Under the pieces are notes generated by a model. It had not been told where the DNA came from, did not search any database, and saw only the letters and a list, made by a program, of their open reading frames with translations. The translations under genes were made by a program, and so were the position numbers. 64,000 nt of DNA from Viscum album (taxonomy: Eukaryota; Streptophyta; Magnoliopsida; Santalales; Viscaceae), in contig OY728133.1 of NCBI GenBank assembly GCA_963277665.1, forward strand, positions 386,397,962 through 386,461,961. The letters run 5' to 3'. Numbering within the stretch: position 1 is the first letter of the stretch; each line of letters starts with the position of its first letter. Positions 35,701-47,745 of the stretch are shown in pieces.

Positions 35701-37869
35701 GGGATTTATGAGCAAGAAAAAGAATGAAAATGAATGAATCCCTAATTCAAACTCCCTATCAAGTAATATCATTTTACCACATTTGATAATTGTATTATTA
35801 TTGTATTAAATTATATATATTGTTAATATATCTATTTATATATTGTAAAATATGGTTGAGACATGAAAATTGAGTCATTACCATTACATGGCATGGAAAA
35901 GAAGATAAAGATGAAGCTACTTATGAGAGATTTAGGATATAACATCTTTAGGATGATTTATATGAATATATTGATCATATATATATATATTATATTAAAT
36001 AAAATAATAGTGATAAAATTAATATCAACTAATATTTAATGAGTTTCATAGAAATATTATATAATTCGGAGTTTCTTATTAAGGAAGTTATACACATTCA
36101 CATGAGATTAATTTAATATATTACTAGTTTTCTATAAATTTAAGGATGATGCTAGAATTAATAAATTACCTCTTATAGATGAATAATTGAGGTTATTTAC
36201 ATGTATATTGTGAAATAATATATATTGATGAATAAATATGAGAGATTGTTTTGATAAAATATGCTGAGAAATTGAGTGGAAGCACAAAGCTGGATCTGAA
36301 TAAGAGGTGTTTTATTATTTTATAATTAATTAATTCACAAATATTAATAATATTTTATCATAATAAAGTTGAGTTTTTTAGGTAGTATATATTTATTTAT
36401 ATGATAAAAATAAGTTTTAATTTAGTGTATTCAATTTTGGTGTTGTGTGAAAGAGTGTTATTGAAGTCTTATTAAATCCTAAAGTGTTTTAAGTTGTTTT
36501 GAGAGAAGACGGAGTGAATTGAGAAGTATTAAAGATGTTTATAGTTGATTTGATTAATTATTTGATAATGTAGGGATTATATTTAATATGTCTAGGTTTG
36601 AGGAAATATTAAAAAATCATGCATAAGATCTCTCAGAATATATTTTGGGAAATGTTCATAAAGGGTCACAATATGACATGTAAGATCAATCTGATCATAC
36701 TTAGGATTAACATTTGTGTTTAAAAGAATACATGGAATCTCAATGATGATATATAATATCTTTCAAAGAATACGTGAAATTAAAATTTTTGTTCCTTGTG
36801 ATAAGTAGACGTAACATGGATTATGCATAATAATATGTTTCGGATACATAAGATTAACTCCAAAGTTTCTCTATATACAGAATATTAAATCTAGTGATAT
36901 GAAACATTAATTTTATGATACATAAGAAGATATTTTGTTCACAAAAGAGTAATTTGAGGATATGAAATAGTAAACTATAGTTTCAAATTATATGAAATAT
37001 ATATCTATAGGGTAGATAATATTAAAAAGGGTTTCCAAGATGATATGTAATATATCATGTGATGATGTTGTATGTTTATTCAATAATTAGGTATCATGAT
37101 GCTAAGTATTGAATCCATATTTCAATAATAAATAGGCTCGGAGATATTAAGAAGAATATTAATATTTTATATGATTCTTCCCACCATAATTATATAACTG
37201 AATGTTTTTATGTAGATGTGAAAATTTTAGTCATTTTACTAGAAGCTCAAAGGAAAATTAATGTAGAGATTTTTTATAATTAGAAGAGAATATTTGATAA
37301 GATATTATATTAGATAATTATAGAGATCCATAATAAACTATAAGTTATGCTTATGACTATTAAATAATATAGGATTTCAATATTATGTATTTTCCAGTAT
37401 CAATTTTATGATCGTATTTATGAACTTTTCATGGAGGTTTCTGAAATAAAACATGGAAACTATATCCTCATGATCCATGATATGTCTTTTCAACGAAATA
37501 AAATGAAGAAAGGGATATATATAAGGGTACATATATATATATATATATGAATTACTAATTTTATATATCTAAAATTTTGAAAAGGAAGAATAGAAAAATT
37601 ACTAATGTGTAACACTATTGTTAGTTATAATTTCTGTTGAGGCGAGCTACTATTATCTTTGATCATCATAAGGATTATTGTTGAATAGAAAGAATAAAAT
37701 GCATTATTTCCGGATTATTACACATGACTTCATCACTATAAATTTACACCGATGTTGATGTGAATTATTTAATTGTTGAACATAAACTTTTTTTCAAAGT
37801 CCATGGCTGGGGAATAAGATATATTTATTGATATTGGCGTATCCTGAAGGTTAGTAGATGATCTTCTTC
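32783..37869. other. Unassigned AT-rich stretch between E3 and E4
   Basis: About 5 kb. Purine-rich on the plus strand at first (AAAGGGGGGAATTTT near 33055 resembles a polypurine tract), then very AT-rich. No protein family could be recognised. The longest open piece, 34473-34703 (76 codons, plus strand), has no motif I know, and the stretch around it has stops in all frames. An AT microsatellite lies at 37525-37549. It may contain the missing first part of the E4 5' LTR and a further worn-out element, but I could not show either. Confidence 0.5.
37525..37549. repeat. (AT)n microsatellite
   Basis: Run of alternating AT, preceded by a purine-rich GGGATATATATAAGGG stretch. Confidence 0.75.
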
Positions 37870-40800
37870 AAGAAGTAGTTGGGAAAAAAAATTTAAACTA
37901 GATGGATAGAATATAAATAACATATACGGATTAGTATAAAAATTTATATTTTTGTTTGATTTTTAGGATGATATCTTCCCAATGTATTTGGTTTATGATA
38001 TTAGTGGATATTAGTTTCTTAGACTCCACCCGAATAAAGAAATGATTTTGAGTAATAAAAAAGAAAATAAATGAATTTTAAAATTTTAAAATTATTTAAA
38101 CATGGATGAATTATTATGTCAAATTTATTTAAACATAAATATAACAAATTATAGATTTTATAAAATTTTAATTTTTAATTCCATTTCTAACTCTTGGTCT
38201 TTAATATCTAACTATGTGAATAGTCTCAAAAATGACTTTAATGGTGTCTTGTATTATATAATATATTATTAAATTATTTAAAATTCATAAAAATAATATA
38301 TCTAGACTTGTGAATGAGATATGATAAAAAATATCCACTTATGTTTTAATTATTCTTTTATCATAACTTTCATGACCCCTAAAGAGTAAAAAAGATAATA
38401 TAATGGTAATAACCAAAAGGGTTAATGAGGGGTTAATACTAAAATATAACTTTTAAAAAATCACCTAATATTTTATACATTTTTTTAGATGAGAGTAATT
38501 AAACTAAAATTCATCTTATATTCTAAATATATAAATTTAGTTCTACTTCAACATTAAAAAAAATTATATTAATTTATTAATTTAGGTAATTAAGATGGTT
38601 CCCCTCCCATAACTTATAGAAGGGAACCTGATCTTATCATTATTCAAAATGATTGAGCATTATATATCATACCCTCCCAAATCTAATAATATAAAACCAT
38701 ATTTCTCTAGATTATAGTGATTTTTTAATTCTGTAATACCATCCTTTCAAGGATTAAGGAGTAATCAAAATGAGTTTTCTGAATGAAGAGGTATAAAACT
38801 TAACTGAGAACATTCAATTTAGTTTCTCCTTATACATTTTATAAATATATGGCATACATTATAAAATAATGACTTCATTATATTCAATTTACTGAATTTT
38901 TATTATGATGATGGACTAATAATTATCACCTTTTTTTTACTATATCTGAAAAAAAAAACATTGCTTATGTCAATGTGTGGAATACTACCTCCACGAATCG
39001 ATAAATTTTTGTTTTTCATCACCTCTTCACATTTATAGTCATAATAATGGATTTTATTAATATATATGATATTTATGAAATTATTATATCTATTTAAAGG
39101 TGATTTATTATCTAATTTTCTTTTAGTTCATCCATCAAATAGTAGAAACATCGCTCGTATGTACGTACAAACTACCATTTCCATGAAGTGATATAATTCA
39201 TTTTTAACCACCAATTTATATGATTAATTATAAATGTGTATATAATGATAATTTATGAAAACCTTAACATTAATAAAAAAATTATATGAAGGAATGATGA
39301 TCAAATTACCAGAACTAAGTCTTTCTAACCAAAACATACAAAAAAACAAAGCAGTTATCACCCAAATCGGTGATTAAAATAATGAATTGTTAATAGATGG
39401 TTGATAATATATTATAAGTAAAACATATATGTTATTATATATATTATAATGTTTTTTAATATATGTATAATACATTTTTATTTTTTATATGGGTGGTTTG
39501 AACATGAAAAAAGTAAGATGAGAATTGAGTTAAGAGTTTCTCATCTCCCATTTATTTGTGAGACATATGCCATATTCAGAAGTTTTTTATATAATTTAGT
39601 TTATATAATTCCAATTTTTATTGATATATCATGAATACGATTAAATTCATGTAATTTAATGTTTTATTTTAGGTTGTTTCTTTATGAGGTGTTTTAATCA
39701 AATGTTAACAATGTTGTAAGGGTTTATGTTATAATCTCATTTCCTTTCATGATTCTCTATGATAAATTTCCATTGAGGAAGGTTTTAAAGATATTATCCT
39801 CTAAACCCATATATTTTCTTATACTATGTATATTCTTAAAATTTTCTTTTATTATTTCCATTTTTTGTGTCTTTGGTACTTAGAATGGTTAAAAAAATGC
39901 TTTTAATGAATCGTTGACCTTATTTCTACTTTGGTTGATGGAATTATTCTTCCATATCCATAATCATAAAAAGATTTATGAAATTTATTAATGATGATTT
40001 AATTTTTTTAAATGGTCATTTATTGTGACATTGAATTTAATTAAAAATGTTTAATAGAAAAAATTTCAAATGTTTTTCTAAACAAGTTCCTATTTGACTT
40101 TTTTCAAAAGACTGAAAAGAATGGTTTATTTTTTTATATATGACATTAAAATATTTTCCCACTATCATGACAATTATTTTATTTGAATATTAATCTACAA
40201 TTTTCTATGTCTATTTTCAAAGAAAAGTATTTTACCGACATTCTTTGAATTTTTTGTAATGTTATACAAGGAAAATTATAATTTATCATGTTTTCAAAGA
40301 ATTATTTGAATGATATTTTAAAGGTATTTTTCATCCATGTAAAAATACTTTGATGTTAATTATTAATCACAAGGGATTGGATATAATGAAACCACTTATG
40401 TAATTCCCCTAAATTTCATATGGTAATGTGATATTTAAATGTTAAATAAAACCATTAATTTTCCATGGGTTATGCTTTGTTGAAATGATGACTGTTTTAT
40501 GATCTAGTGGAAAAAATATGTATGGTTTTAATTATGCGACGGATGGGTCTATTATATCCCACCAATGCATTGGATAAAGTCTTATATCTAATGAGATAAT
40601 TTTGGTGAATGAGTTTATGTACTCAATCCACTATAAGAAACAAGTAGAGATTTATGATCCACTATGATATGAGAAAAAATGGGTTATGACTGATACTTTT
40701 TGATATGAAAAATTGTTGTTGATCCCTAATATTCTTTGACATTATGGTATATATATTTTACAATGAAATATGATATGGTTTATATTCTTAACATGGTGTC

Positions 40801-41280
40801 ACGTTATTAGGACATGTTCATATGCCAATGATTTTAACTCATGGACCATGGTTGATTTTTTTATGATTCCACAATCTTTAGGCCTACTAATGTTTTATTC
40901 CCTGGCTCATGATTATGAAATATGATTTTTTATTGTCAATCACATGATATCATACCTTTTTGTCCATTATATGATTATATATGAACATTTATTGATTTAT
41001 CCCAAGTTTACCCTTATAGTACATGTGATCCCACCCTTTCTAATGTTTAAATTTTTCCCCAGGTTACTGAGAAGGTTACTATGTATGATGAGTCTAGAAG
41101 GGTATCTTATATAAATAAATATGTTATAAATGATTTAAATTTTACTTAAAAAAAGTTATATGCATCTATTATCTAAAGACACATAACATTTATGGTTAAC
41201 ATGCATGTTTATTTGGGAGATATATTTAGAATTCATTGAAAATATATAATATCTATGTTTATTATTCTTGGGTCACTATT
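37870..41280 (+). repeat. E4 5' LTR (left edge unresolved)
   Basis: Aligns with the 3' LTR (47150-47740), for example the runs CTATGTGAATAGTCTCAAAA and ATGACTTTAATGGTGTCTTG. Downstream it matches the E1 LTR plan: a worn TATA region near 38610, phased motifs, the island ATGGGTCTATTATATCCCAC at 40534-40553. By comparison with E6 the start should lie near 36900, but no TGTAAC start could be placed there. Confidence 0.7.
38965..39200 (+). repeat. Phased motif array in E4 5' LTR (two clear copies)
   Basis: CTACCTCCACGAATCGAT at 38985 and CTACCATTTCCATGAAGTG at 39172, the second preceded by TCGTATGTACGTAC. Spacing 187 bp. A third, weaker candidate (TTATCACCCAAATCGGTG) lies about 183 bp further at 39355. 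Confidence 0.65.
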
Positions 41281-41282
41281 TA

Positions 41283-41298
41283 TGGTATTATATTAGGG
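41283..41298 (+). other. E4 primer-binding site (worn)
   Basis: TGGTATTATATTAGGG, followed by TTTAG...ACTTTTAGGGATTAG, which matches the bases after the E1 primer site (GTTTAGATAACTTTAGAGGTTAG). The homology beyond the site makes the placement credible despite the mismatches. Confidence 0.65.
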
Positions 41299-42159
41299 TT
41301 TAGTTACTTTTAGGGATTAGGATTTGTGAACTTTGGTGAAAAACATGGGGATAAACCTAATTATGGGAGAACATTCTAATGTTTTTATAATGTATAGAAT
41401 ATTAATTATTCATAGAAATATATCCTTTTCTAGATACTATATGTTGAAGTGGTTTTAAAAAAAATGAATCTATGGGTAATAATCCCAATAAGATTTCGTC
41501 AGGTATATGTGGACCATCAATATAGAACATGGTAAATGGAACCTTACTACACATCTAGTAAGACACTCCCACATGTATTATTACTGTAATTAACATTTTA
41601 TTTGTGAAAAATTAAAAATTATTTTAATAGATAATGACAATGGATAACTTAGATTAAACATAATGTGTCATTGATTGAAAATAAGGTGTCATGGTTTAGA
41701 TATCATGTGAATATTTTTTCATGGTTACATGATTAATCAGTATGAGTATTGTTTCTCATAGTACGTTTTATGGGTTTTATCCAATGGTTGGAACCTAAAA
41801 GAGTTATGATATAAAAAATGTGATGGTAAATACAAATATTGTTCTCTTGAGAAAATAAATTCTATATAACCTGGAAGGAATCATCTTTTTTTATTTTCAC
41901 ACAAATTTCATAATACATGAATCATTATTATCTGCTGAATTATCAAATGGGGGTACATAATACTATTGATTATTTTATGATGAATCATACACATTATTTA
42001 AGTGGGTATTATAAACCACACATGGATGAGTGATGGATTTGTACCATTGAGAATATATCTTCTGGTCTTTAGTTCTAAGAACATGAAAATTATTTCTTAT
42101 CCATTTATCATTTAGAAGTAAAATAATATCAATGATGAAATATTATATATAATATGATG

Positions 42160-42730
42160 CAAGATGAATAAATTAAATCCATGTAATTCGATGTGTTTAA
42201 GATTATATTTTTCAGCAATTACTTCCATCATATTCTACATTCAAAAATTGAAATGGAATTCCTTTAACATAAAATTAAAATATGATGAATCCATTGATAA
42301 ATATGAGGAAAATTTTACAATACTTGAAATGTTTTCATGTAGTTTAACTGTCATCCCTGAAAGAAAAAATGATCAATTATTTGGTGTATTAAAACCAATT
42401 CGTCAAAAAGAAGTATCTTTTAGACACTTAAGTATATTATAATAAATCATTTGATATGATCTCAATGTAGAAATGAAAATTTTATATTCCCATTATTCCC
42501 ATGGGTTTTATAAGAAATGGAATATGGAGTCTCATGGAAACTCAAATAAATCAAATGTAGGAAAGAATTTCTATTCACTTATATACCATAAATGTGAGAA
42601 GAAACAACAAGGGAATTTCTTGACTGGAACCAATAGGTTCCATAAAAATTGATGGTATGGTCATAAAGCCCGTGAATTTTGAATGTTTCAAATGAATCTC
42701 ATTAATACAACGGAGGAAAGGAATATTACA
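42160..42730 (+). pseudogene. Decayed gag of E4
   Basis: The open piece 42164-42442 (92 codons) carries a capsid-type stretch near its end (ESIDKYEENFTILEM, then VIPERKNDQLFGVLKP). About 200 bases later 42640-42675 holds a worn knuckle (WYGHKAREF) followed by a stop. A complete gag would be several hundred residues; what lies between is broken. Confidence 0.6.
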
Positions 42731-43509
42731 AATAATGAACCACCTGCACTTAAATGATTCATATTCAAGTATTATGGGAATTATTTCACAAGTTCATGAA
42801 TTTAGTTGTTTACGATGATGATTGGAATCAATAAACTCTTAAGCCCAAAGAAAAATGAAAATATCATGAGATCATGACAATCAAAGTGGGTTATAAGAAT
42901 GAAATGGTGAAAGGTACACTTATCCTATAATCTAGAATAGAAAATGTCCTATTTGATTCTCTCTCTAATCACTATTTTATATATATGGAGATTTCTTTAG
43001 GATATAAAACTTCCACCATAACAATTATATATTTAGTTAATTTTGAAAACATTAAATGGTACAATTATTATATATCAAGTCTATGGTTTCTCTCTAATTG
43101 ATGTTTGTTGGAATGTACCTCCTACAAATCTTATGACTCTCAATCGAGTTGAATTTTTTTATGATGTTGTGCATGGATTTTATCTCTCTATATACAAACC
43201 ATATCAATTTTCATGGAAGGAAAGTCACATTTGATATTCTGCCCCAACCTATGATCGTATTTCAGTGATATTACGAATATGAACTTCCAATGGAATATTC
43301 TTCCACTGTACAAGTCTTAACACCCATTAATGTGGAATATTTATCTCAAATGGTTGGTAATAAACTCACCATATATGATATTTCTATTGTAAAAGTGTTT
43401 TTATGTCTTTCAAAAAAAGATTCATAGTCTTACATCTAATTATGAAGTTGAGTTTCTAATATAACTCATACATGGTGTTACACCTAACTTCGGAAATATA
43501 TATAGAATG

Positions 43510-44620
43510 TCCTTGATTGAGTTATAGGAATTGAAGAAGAATCTCCAAGAGAATCTAGAAAGGGGATTCATACTCCCTAGTGAGTCACCTTTGGGTGCGC
43601 CTATTATTTCTGTTAAGAAGAATGATGGGTCCATACATCTTTATATGGATTATCAGGATATTAACAAGATCTTTATGAATAATAAATATCATCTACCCCA
43701 TATTGATGATTTGTTTGACTAATTATAAGGGGCACAATATTTTTCAAATATTAACCTGTAATTTGGATATCATCAATTAATGGTAAAAAAGAATGACATG
43801 CCAATGATATCCCTCTATATGAGGTATTATCATTATGAATTTATATTTATGCCATTTATACTTACTAATTCACCAACTATAATCATGGATTTAATTAAAA
43901 GTGTATGTAGATATTACCTTGTTTGTTTTGTTTAGTCTATATAGATTATATTCTTATATATTTGAATATTCAAAAAGGGCCTAAATATTATTTAATAATT
44001 GAATTGAAGTCCCTGAGGGAGGAGAAGTTGTATGATAAATTTACCAAGTGTGAATTATAGTTTTATAAAGTTTCATTCTATGGTCATATTATCTCAAGTG
44101 AGGGTATATATATGGATCATTCATATATGGAAGTTATTGAGAACTGTATTAGACCAACCATAGTAAGAAATATCCACATTTTTCATATATTGGGAGGATA
44201 CTATTGGATCTCGGTGAAGGATTTTCTAGGCCTATATAACATTATAACCAAGTTTACTCGAAAGGGATAAAAGATCCTTTTGAGATATTAATGTGATCAA
44301 CATTTCAAAGACCTAAAAGGTTGGTCATCACACCTATACATAAACTACCTTGTAGTGGAGAAGGTATTGTAATCTATTGTGATGCATCAAAATGGAATGA
44401 GTTTAATCTTCATGAATAATTATATGGTTATAGATTATGCCTCATTCTAATAGGAAATTCATGAGAAGAATTACTTGATCTATTTTTTGATGTCATAAAA
44501 AGTAACGCATTCGATGAAAATATGGAGGCATTATATTTTTTGGTGAATGTTTTTATATATAAACTGATAATAAAATATTTAAGTATGAATTCACATATTA
44601 ATATTTGAATTTTTGAAAAA
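43510..44620 (+). pseudogene. Decayed reverse transcriptase and RNase H of E4
   Basis: The open piece 43531-43722 (63 codons) holds the first RT blocks ([48 protein letters not shown]). The frame continues after a stop with SNINL and FGYHQL to the active-site region at 43941-43964, which reads IDYILIYL: the second catalytic Asp has become Tyr. RNase H remains follow near 44340-44600. Protease should lie at 42900-43010 but is barely readable. Confidence 0.8.
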
Positions 44621-45179
44621 GGAGATGGTCGTAATTGATTAAATTTTATGACTACTCAATATGATACCACCCTTGGATGGTGAGAAAGGTGGATGATGCT
44701 CTATGATTGAAGGACCATTCTTGTTTTTTCATGATGAGGTAGGAATAAGATCCAATATTAAAGGATTTTTTGATGATATAATTGGTAATACTGAGGAATG
44801 TGGATAGATCACAAATTTCTCGGATGAATATTAAACCATATACCCATTTAGAAATTTAAGAGGCACATAAAAGGTGATGAAACTATAGAGGAATGTGGAT
44901 AATTTCAATAAGTTCAAAAAAGATTGTGATGATATGAAATGTTTTCATAGCCAAGTATGTGTTATATCAATAAATGTCATTAAGAGGGATATATTAGATG
45001 ATTCTCATATCTTATTATTATATATTCATTATGGAAGTATGTAGATTTATATATATCTATAAGAATATTTTTTGTTGGACAACTTGAATATGGAAATTAC
45101 AGAGTATGTTTACAGATGCCTAATATGTTAGAATGTTAAGTCTTAGAGACATAATTATTAGAGATTTTTATAACCATTA

Positions 45180-45870
45180 GACTTATATAAATGTAAATAG
45201 GAAAATATCACAAAGAATTTCATCATTGGAATCCCCACAATATCAAATGGCCATAATTATATTTTGGTTGTCATTGATCACCTTAAGAAATAAACACATT
45301 GTATTTCTAGTAGAGAATATTTCACTCTTGATACACTTACTCGGTTATACATTATGGAAGTTGTGGGATTGCATAGAGTGCCGAAATCAATTGCATATGA
45401 TTAGAATCTAAGGATTTCCTCAAATTTATGTATTAGTATTATGTAGGATTTGGATATAGTGTTGAGTTTTAGTACAATATATCATCCTTATATAGAAAGT
45501 CAGTATAATAGGACCATTCAAACTCTAGAATAAATTTTGACAATCTACTATAGGGATTTTAATGGTGGTTAGGATAAAAAACGTCTTTTGATGTAATTTT
45601 CATATAATGATAGCTTTTAGTCTAGAATTCAGACGGCTTCTAATGAATCCATATATGATAATAAGCGAATAACACCAATGTGATTGGTTGAATGTGTAGA
45701 ACGAAAGCTATTGGAACCGAATAAATATGATGAAATGGAAATAATGTTTTGATCCATTCAGTAGCACATTAGGACTACTAAGATTTGATAGATATGATAT
45801 GTTTATAATAATTATTGAGAGATATAGTTCACAGTAGGTGATAAGGTATTCCTATGAATATATCCTTGGA
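45180..45870 (+). pseudogene. Decayed integrase of E4
   Basis: The open piece 45226-45411 (61 codons) matches the integrase core stretch around WLSLITLRNKHIVFLVEN and the following LHGVPKS-like segment, seen as worn residues. Later pieces include GDKVFL near 45840, the beginning of the C-terminal domain. Several stops. Confidence 0.7.
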
Positions 45871-45959
45871 ATAAGGTTCTGATATTTAGAAAAAATGGAA
45901 TGATAAACCATAGATATATCCCTCTCTTTGATATTCCTGACCTCATCATGATAATATCT

Positions 45960-46240
45960 TACTATTTGGAACTTCTGCCAAATCATTATCAAGTTCATGA
46001 TGTGTTCCATGTATCTCTATGAAGGAAGCACATAAATGATACGTCATATATACTAATCTTAGAAGTTTTATCATCAGGGAAATATATGCCTTTTTATGAA
46101 CTACTTTGATTTATTTTTCATCAAATATTGGAGGTTTTTTGGAGAAAGATCACTCACATGGTCCATGTTTTGTGGTAAATCCATAAATTTGGGGAAGCTG
46201 CATGGGAACCTGATGATGTGATGCGGTAGAAGTGTCCTTA
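45960..46240 (+). pseudogene. Chromodomain-like tail of E4
   Basis: Reads HDVFHVSLWRKHINDTSY near 45996, then after a stop IFHQILEVFW and near the end EAAWEPDDVM, the signature rhythm of the chromodomain at the end of plant chromovirus pol. Supports the Tekay/Del-like placement of E4. Confidence 0.7.
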
Positions 46241-46299
46241 TTTTTTTTTGTATCAATGTGATGGAATTTTGAGGGAGATATTCTTATAATGCAGTAGAA

Positions 46300-47745
46300 T
46301 GTAACAATATGATATTTTATCAAATAGTACTATTCAAATATAAATTAATTTCTTTTATAGAATTTTTTATACACTACATCAGATTTAAAAGAACCATGAT
46401 ATACTGTTGAATTATTATTATGTAATGTGACATTTATCACCTAACAATTGTTTTGGATTATATTAATAGTAATAACTTAATTAAGAAAAATAATTTTTAA
46501 ACATGGATAAAACTAATTCATCAGTTATCAATTGATATAATCATCTGAAATTAAAAAAGCGATATTTTTTTTGAAAAAATATTTTTATGAGAACAATGTA
46601 TGTTAACTTAATAAATTAAATTAATCACTATTTATGAATGATTTTAATTAAATATATTGATAATATATCAAATAAAACGTTTTAATATTAATCTATTCAA
46701 TTTTACTAGTTATGTAAAAAGAAGAATTCCGCTTTTTTGATTACAGCACATATTTCTAAAAATAGGCTTCATTGCATTTTGAGAATTTATTTTAAAATGA
46801 ATCTCTATATATTCTAAATATTTAATTATGAAAAATGGATTTCATATTTGGAATTTGGTTATCAAATTTGGTAAATTGGCCCCTCTTATTTTTGGTCATT
46901 ATGAATAGAAATTGTGGTAAATATTTCTCACGTTGGTAAAGAGAAAACCTGTAATACATGGATAAAACTATGAAATAAGGCCATGAAATATATAAAAAAC
47001 TTGAATTTATTTAATTTAATATTATAATTTTGACCTTAATGATTTTATTTTCTAATTTTTGGATGTTTCTTCCCTCTTTCCTTTGATAATGACAATTATT
47101 TTTTTACAAGCAATGAATAAATACAAAATGTCTCTATCTTTGTTTTAATATATATTTAATATTTTCCCATAGGGATAAATAGAGGTCTTGTTAGGTTATA
47201 AATTGTTATTTTAAATATTAATTTTTTATGTCATTTTAATTTTGTTCTAATTTTTTGTGATGGATTAATTACTTTAAAGGATTACACAATTCTAAAACAA
47301 TACTTGTTCATGTGATAGAAAAAATGAATAAATGATTTTTAAAATAAAAAATTATTAAAATTTATAATTCCATTTCCATTTTTCTATTTTTAAAGTCAAA
47401 CTATGTGAATTGACCCAAAAATGACTTTAATAGTATCTTTTGTTAAATTAGATATTAATAGATGATTTAAAATTCATAAAAAAATATTATATCAAGACAT
47501 GTAAATTTCATATTGTAATAGATACAAACCAATTTACCCGTTTGGTTCACTTTTCCTTTTATTTCTTATTTAATTACACCTGATGAAAAAAAATTAATAT
47601 TGTGGTAACTATCAAAAGAGTTAGTGGGGGGGGGGTTAAATCAATGGTACAAGGTGAAAAAATCACCTAAAAATCTCTAAATTTTATTTTATGGGATTAT
47701 TTATACTCATACTCAAATTATATTTTAAATATATCAATTATTTAC
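46300..47745 (+). repeat. E4 3' LTR, left part
   Basis: Starts TGTAACAATATG about 20 bases after a purine-rich TTTTGAGGGAGAT. It aligns with 37870-38540 of the 5' LTR up to about 47740 and then breaks off before the promoter region, the phased motifs and the end island. The rest is not found in the window, so a later insertion or a deletion begins here. Confidence 0.65.

Larger units (their letters stand above)
37870..46299 (+). mobile_element. E4: decayed gag-pol gypsy element, 5' LTR and interior
   Basis: 5' LTR visible from about 37870 to about 41280, then a worn primer-binding site, gag, protease, RT, RNase H, integrase and chromodomain-like remains, and the 3' LTR from 46300. It has the same conserved LTR islands (phased motif, GAGCCC-like island) as E1 and E2, but also a full set of proteins. 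Its lineage is the best candidate in the window for the autonomous partner of the gag-only family; this is inference from shared LTR blocks. Confidence 0.75.

Noticed and set aside
37607..37616. TGTAACACTA as the start of the E4 5' LTR
   Set aside because: The following sequence does not match the start of the E4 3' LTR at 46300, and the distance to the conserved blocks is too short.
47631..47642. Run of ten G as a polypurine tract
   Set aside because: It lies inside the E4 3' LTR and no LTR start follows; the equivalent place in the 5' LTR reads GAGGGG.
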